From Chlamydomonas reinhardtii (lineage: Eukaryota > Chlorophyta > Chlorophyceae > Chlamydomonadales > Chlamydomonadaceae): a stretch of 64,000 bases of DNA. Positions within the stretch are counted from its first letter, which is position 1. The number at the start of each line of letters is the position of its first letter. The notes under the pieces were generated by a model. It saw only the letters and a list, made by a program, of their open reading frames with translations, was not told the DNA's origin and searched no databases. The translations under genes and the position numbers were made by a program. The stretch lies in NCBI RefSeq assembly GCF_000002595.2, contig NC_057012.1:2709332-2773331 (forward strand), written 5' to 3'. Below are positions 60,598 through 64,000 of the stretch, one piece after another.

Positions 60598-63500
60598 ATG
60601 CTCACAATCGGCGGTCTTAACATTTATCCCATCAAGTCATGTCGCGGTGTGTCCCTCCAGAGCGCTATGCTCACGGAATCAGGTTGGTCGGGGCCGGGGG
60701 CTGCTCGGGGGGCGCAACGTTCGGGCCAGGGTCTCGGAGGGCGGGCAAACGCCCGCGCCAGGTACCAGGCTCGCCTTGCCTCGGCAGCCTTACCGGCCAG
60801 CCTGGACGGTGCATTGGCTAACAAGGAATGCAAGCATAGGCCGGCCTCACCGCATTGGGCGGGTAGCTGCGCCGGACGTTGGTTGCTCATCAACCGCTGC
60901 CGCGGCCACTCGGGTACCGCCGCTTTCTGACCCACCTGACCGGCCTGTGCCCACCTGCAGGCCTGGCATACGACCGCGAATGGATGGTACGTGTACGAAT
61001 GGGGGCAATGAGTTTAGGGCATGAGGACTGGGGCGCAATGGAAAATGGGGCGGCGGAGAGGGAAGCAGACCACAAGGGTGATCCCACACCCAGCACCACT
61101 CGCAGGCAGTCGTCCATACGTGTGGCCCTGCACACCTCCTGGGCTTGCGCTGTCCCCGCGGCGTCTGTTCTCTCCGCCCCGACATCACACAAACCACTGC
61201 TCTTGCAGGTGGTGCGTGAGGACACGGGCAAGTTCATCTCGCAGCGAGAGAAGGGGCTGCTGGCACTGGTGAGTGCCATTGTGGTTGGTCACCGCAGCCA
61301 TTACGTGTGCTTGGGCCTACGCCACCACACACGTTCGGCACCGGTGACGCTGCCGCTACCCCAATCTCAGCACCGCCGCTTCCTATTCAACCTCCAAACC
61401 CACCCCACGTCTTCACCCCTCGGACCCATGCGCTGACCCACCGGCTGTGCCCCTCTCCCCTCTCCTTGGTCCCCCCCTGCTCACTACCCACGGCTGCAGG
61501 TGCAGGTGTCGCTGCCCGTGGAGGCGCTGGCGGCGGCGCAGTGGGGCGCCGCCGGCCTGCCGCCGGACGCCGCGCTGACGGTGACCGCGCCCGGAATGAC
61601 GGCGCCGCTCAAGGTGCCGCTGGCGCGCCGCCCCGACAGCGAGGCCAAGTGAGTGACGATGAAGGGAGCAGAGGGCAGCGGGCGTGCTTTGGCCAGCCGC
61701 TGTGGATTACCAGAACCTTGCTAAGAGTGCTGGTGGCGCTGTGCTTCAGCCATTGACGCTTCCAAGCACATAGCGTGTTTAGTCTTCACCTGTGGAGCCT
61801 GACTACCGTAAATGACGGCCATTACACAGCACGGGTAGCCACGCGCATGCTCCCTGCCCGGCCTGCCCTCTGCCTCGCAAGCAGGAAGGTGACGGTATGG
61901 GAGTGGACCGGCACCGCCACAGACGAGGGCCCCGACGCCGCCGCATGGTTCACCACCTACCTGGGACTGCCCTGTCGCCTGGTGCGCTACGTCGGCAGCG
62001 GCAGTAGCAGCGGCAGTGCAGCCGGTGGCAGTAGCAGCGGCGGCGGGTTGCCGGTCGTGCGCAACACGGAGCCGGAGTTCGCGGTCAAGTACGAGACGCG
62101 CTTCAGCGACGGCTACCCCATGCTGATAGTGACACAGGTGTGTTGGCGCAGTAGCGTAAGTGGTTGGGTGCTTGGGGTGCTGCAGCTGGTATCGATCTGG
62201 TGGGGCCGCTCTGGGGGTTCGGTACGGGGCGGTAGTCCATGACCTCTCTGGCAAACGGCGTGTTGGTATGATGGTAGTTACAGGCTCACGTGCCCTTGCC
62301 TCTCTCCCCCACTCGGCAGGCGGCGCTGGCGGATCTGAACACCAAGCTGGCGGAGCCGCTGCCCATGAACCGCTTCCGGCCCAACATTGAGGTGGGATCC
62401 CCGAGATTTGAGTATTTGAGTGGGGATTGAGGTTGTTGTTGTTTTCACCACTCCCTGTAAGCAACAAGAGGCATGAGAGGATTGTGGCTGCGGAGTTGCG
62501 GGCATGCGCGACAGACGGCGCGGGTGCGCAAATTTAGGTGGATAAATTTCATGGTTCGGTTCTGAATCCTGGGACATCCAGTAGACTTCATAGCCGGGTG
62601 GGAATGCGCGGCAAGCGGCAACCTGACACGCAACTTCACAGACACACACTTGCCCCTTTGCCCCGCACTCCGCGCAGGTGGCCGGCGCCTCGCCCTGGGC
62701 TGAGGACACCTGGCGCGACATCGATGTGGCCTGCGGCGCCGACGGCCGCACCCTGCGCCTCACCTTCGTCAAGCCCTGCTCCCGGTGGGGCCGTGAGACG
62801 TCAGCGTCCAGACTGCGGCTGCGCGTGCCGGCGTGCGGCTGCTGCCCTCCGACTTACAGCGATGGGCCACCGCCAGCAGCATATGTGCAAACCACACAGC
62901 TGTAGTGCACACACGCCGCAGCACGCGGTGCCACCATGTGATGGTGCGGACGATGATGACAACACATGTGTGCGCCCCGGTTCCCCCACACTCCACAGCT
63001 GCAAGGTGACCACCATCAACCAGGCCACGGGGGAGGCGGGCGATGAGCCGCTGGACACACTGGGAGAGTTCAGGTGCGGGTGCGCGTGTGTGCGTGTTTG
63101 CTGTTCAAGCCTTTCAAGGAAAATGGAGCATGCAAGGGCGTGTGTGCGCTGTTTTTGGCTGTGGAAAAGGTAATTGAAGTGGACGTGCGGCGTCAGTTGT
63201 CCCATTCGCTCGGGCAATCAACCCCCCAGGGTTCGGTTTACTTTTGGGCTGCTATTTACAACCCCCCAGCCTTTTGCTACGGTACATGACGTGAGGAGCA
63301 CTGCTGCCGCCGCCCCGCACCGCTTGCCCTGACCTGCCGTGCCCTCACCGCCCCCTGCCCTGCCCTGCCCTGCTCTGCTCTGCCGCCTGGTTGCAGGACG
63401 GGCAAGGTGCTGGGATGGAACGCCAAACAGAAGCCGTGGACGCACGCAGTGTTCTTCGGGTGCGTGTGGGAGCGTTGCTTGCTAGCCCCGCGGCACGGTG

Positions 63501-63860
63501 TCATACCGGGCTGGCGGGCGGATTTACTAGCAGCCAGGGGGGTGCCATGGCAATGGCAGTGTGTAGGGCCAAGTCGGCTCGAAGTCGCCTTAACTGCATG
63601 CCCGCACGGCCGCATTACCACCGGCCTGCTGATCTCCTTCCTGTCTTCGTTGTGTCTGTCTTGCGACCACCAATCCTCTCGTCGCGGCCCGTCGGGTCCC
63701 ACTTGCACCGCTCTGCCTTACGCCTGTGCCCTTCTGCATGACTGCCGCCGCTGGACGCAGCTGGAATGTGGTGTCCCGCACGCCGGGGCTGCTGAGCCTT
63801 GGCGACACCCTCACGCCCGTCACGCAGCAGCAGCCCGCGGACCTGGTGCCAGCGCCGTGA
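60598..63860 (+). CDS. ARC: MOSC-domain molybdoenzyme, amidoxime-reducing component (ARC/mARC family)
   Basis: Ten exons: 60598-60682, 60961-60986, 61209-61268, 61500-61648, 61885-62137, 62320-62391, 62678-62784, 62999-63073, 63397-63459 and 63761-63860, consistent phases, about 329 residues. The MOSC_N beta-barrel opens with LTIGGLNIYPIKSCRGVSLQ and LAYDREWMVVREDTGKFISQ. The MOSC domain has YPMLIVTQAALADLNTKL, PMNRFRPNIE and FVKPCSRCKVTTINQATGE. By my count the second cysteine is residue 252, the position expected to bind molybdenum in this family. ARC enzymes reduce N-hydroxylated compounds using cytochrome b5 and its reductase. In Chlamydomonas, ARC also works with nitrate reductase to make nitric oxide from nitrite. 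A small Gly/Ser insert (GSGSSSGSAAGGSSSGGG) interrupts the linker. Exon 1 ends at a GTTGGT donor, a weak site. Confidence 0.92.
63236..63269 (+). repeat. Intronic dispersed motif, copy 4
   Basis: TTTTGGGCTGCTATTTACAA followed by CCCCCC lies in the intron between exons 8 and 9 of ARC. It matches copies at 4721, 33682 and 59397; here it has the same orientation as the gene, whereas the other three are antisense to theirs. Confidence 0.6.
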
Positions 63861-64000
63861 GGGAGGGAGGGAGCGAGGGGCGGGTGGGCAAGCGGCGGGT
63901 GAGCAGGAAGTGTGTGTGCGGGTGTTGCGCGTGCAGGGACTGGCCCAGAGTTGTCAGGGCAGCACTTGGCGGGCTCGGGCTAAGTGCAATAGGCTTCGCA
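63861..64000 (+). other. Start of ARC 3' UTR (runs off the right edge)
   Basis: No TGTAA is seen before the window ends. A GGGAGGGAGGGAGC run directly follows the stop. Confidence 0.6.

Overview
This looks like nuclear DNA from a chlamydomonad/volvocine green alga. It is GC-rich and packed with short introns that mostly follow GTGAG/GTGCG...(T)GCAG consensus. The proteins carry long Ala, Gly, Gln and Ser runs, several genes end in the TGTAA polyadenylation signal used by Chlamydomonas and Volvox, and the conserved genes have clear algal relatives (outer-arm dynein assembly factor, amidoxime-reducing component). I saw no bacterial operons, rRNA, tRNA or CRISPR. Species cannot be fixed from the sequence alone.

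Layout, left to right: (1) a TKL-type protein kinase with a very long low-complexity tail, minus strand, running off the left edge; (2) a DNAJC9-like J-domain histone-chaperone gene, plus; (3) a 13-exon gene that joins a volvocine F-box-like/ankyrin-like protein to a domain I recognise from giant viruses, plus; (4) 2.6 kb of intergenic DNA with two identical 411-bp direct repeats; (5) an 18-exon, about 2,241-residue protein with armadillo/ankyrin-like, two RRM and one C-terminal U-box domain, plus; (6) an HI0933-family flavoprotein, minus; (7) a coiled-coil protein, plus; (8) DNAAF1/ODA7, minus; (9) a flavin amine oxidase, plus; (10) a class I methyltransferase, minus; (11) a coiled-coil protein with an acidic WWEQP repeat array, plus; (12) a GOT1-family Golgi protein, minus; (13) a MOSC-domain amidoxime-reducing component (ARC), plus.

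Genes are arranged largely as divergent and convergent neighbours. Short head-to-head spacers (294 bp for GOT1/ARC, 356 bp for DNAAF1/amine oxidase) could be shared promoters. There is no evident common pathway; this reads as ordinary gene-dense algal chromatin rather than an operon or island.

Most exon models were built by hand from splice signals. For the multi-exon genes the phases agree across all listed junctions, which is good support for single continuous genes, but individual boundaries may be off by a base or an alternative site. The least certain ends are the 5' exon of the kinase, the start codon of the methyltransferase and the last exon of GOT1. The strongest novelty candidate is the ankyrin/giant-virus-domain fusion, followed by the RRM-U-box giant protein, a short sequence shared by introns of four different genes, and the 411-bp direct repeats.
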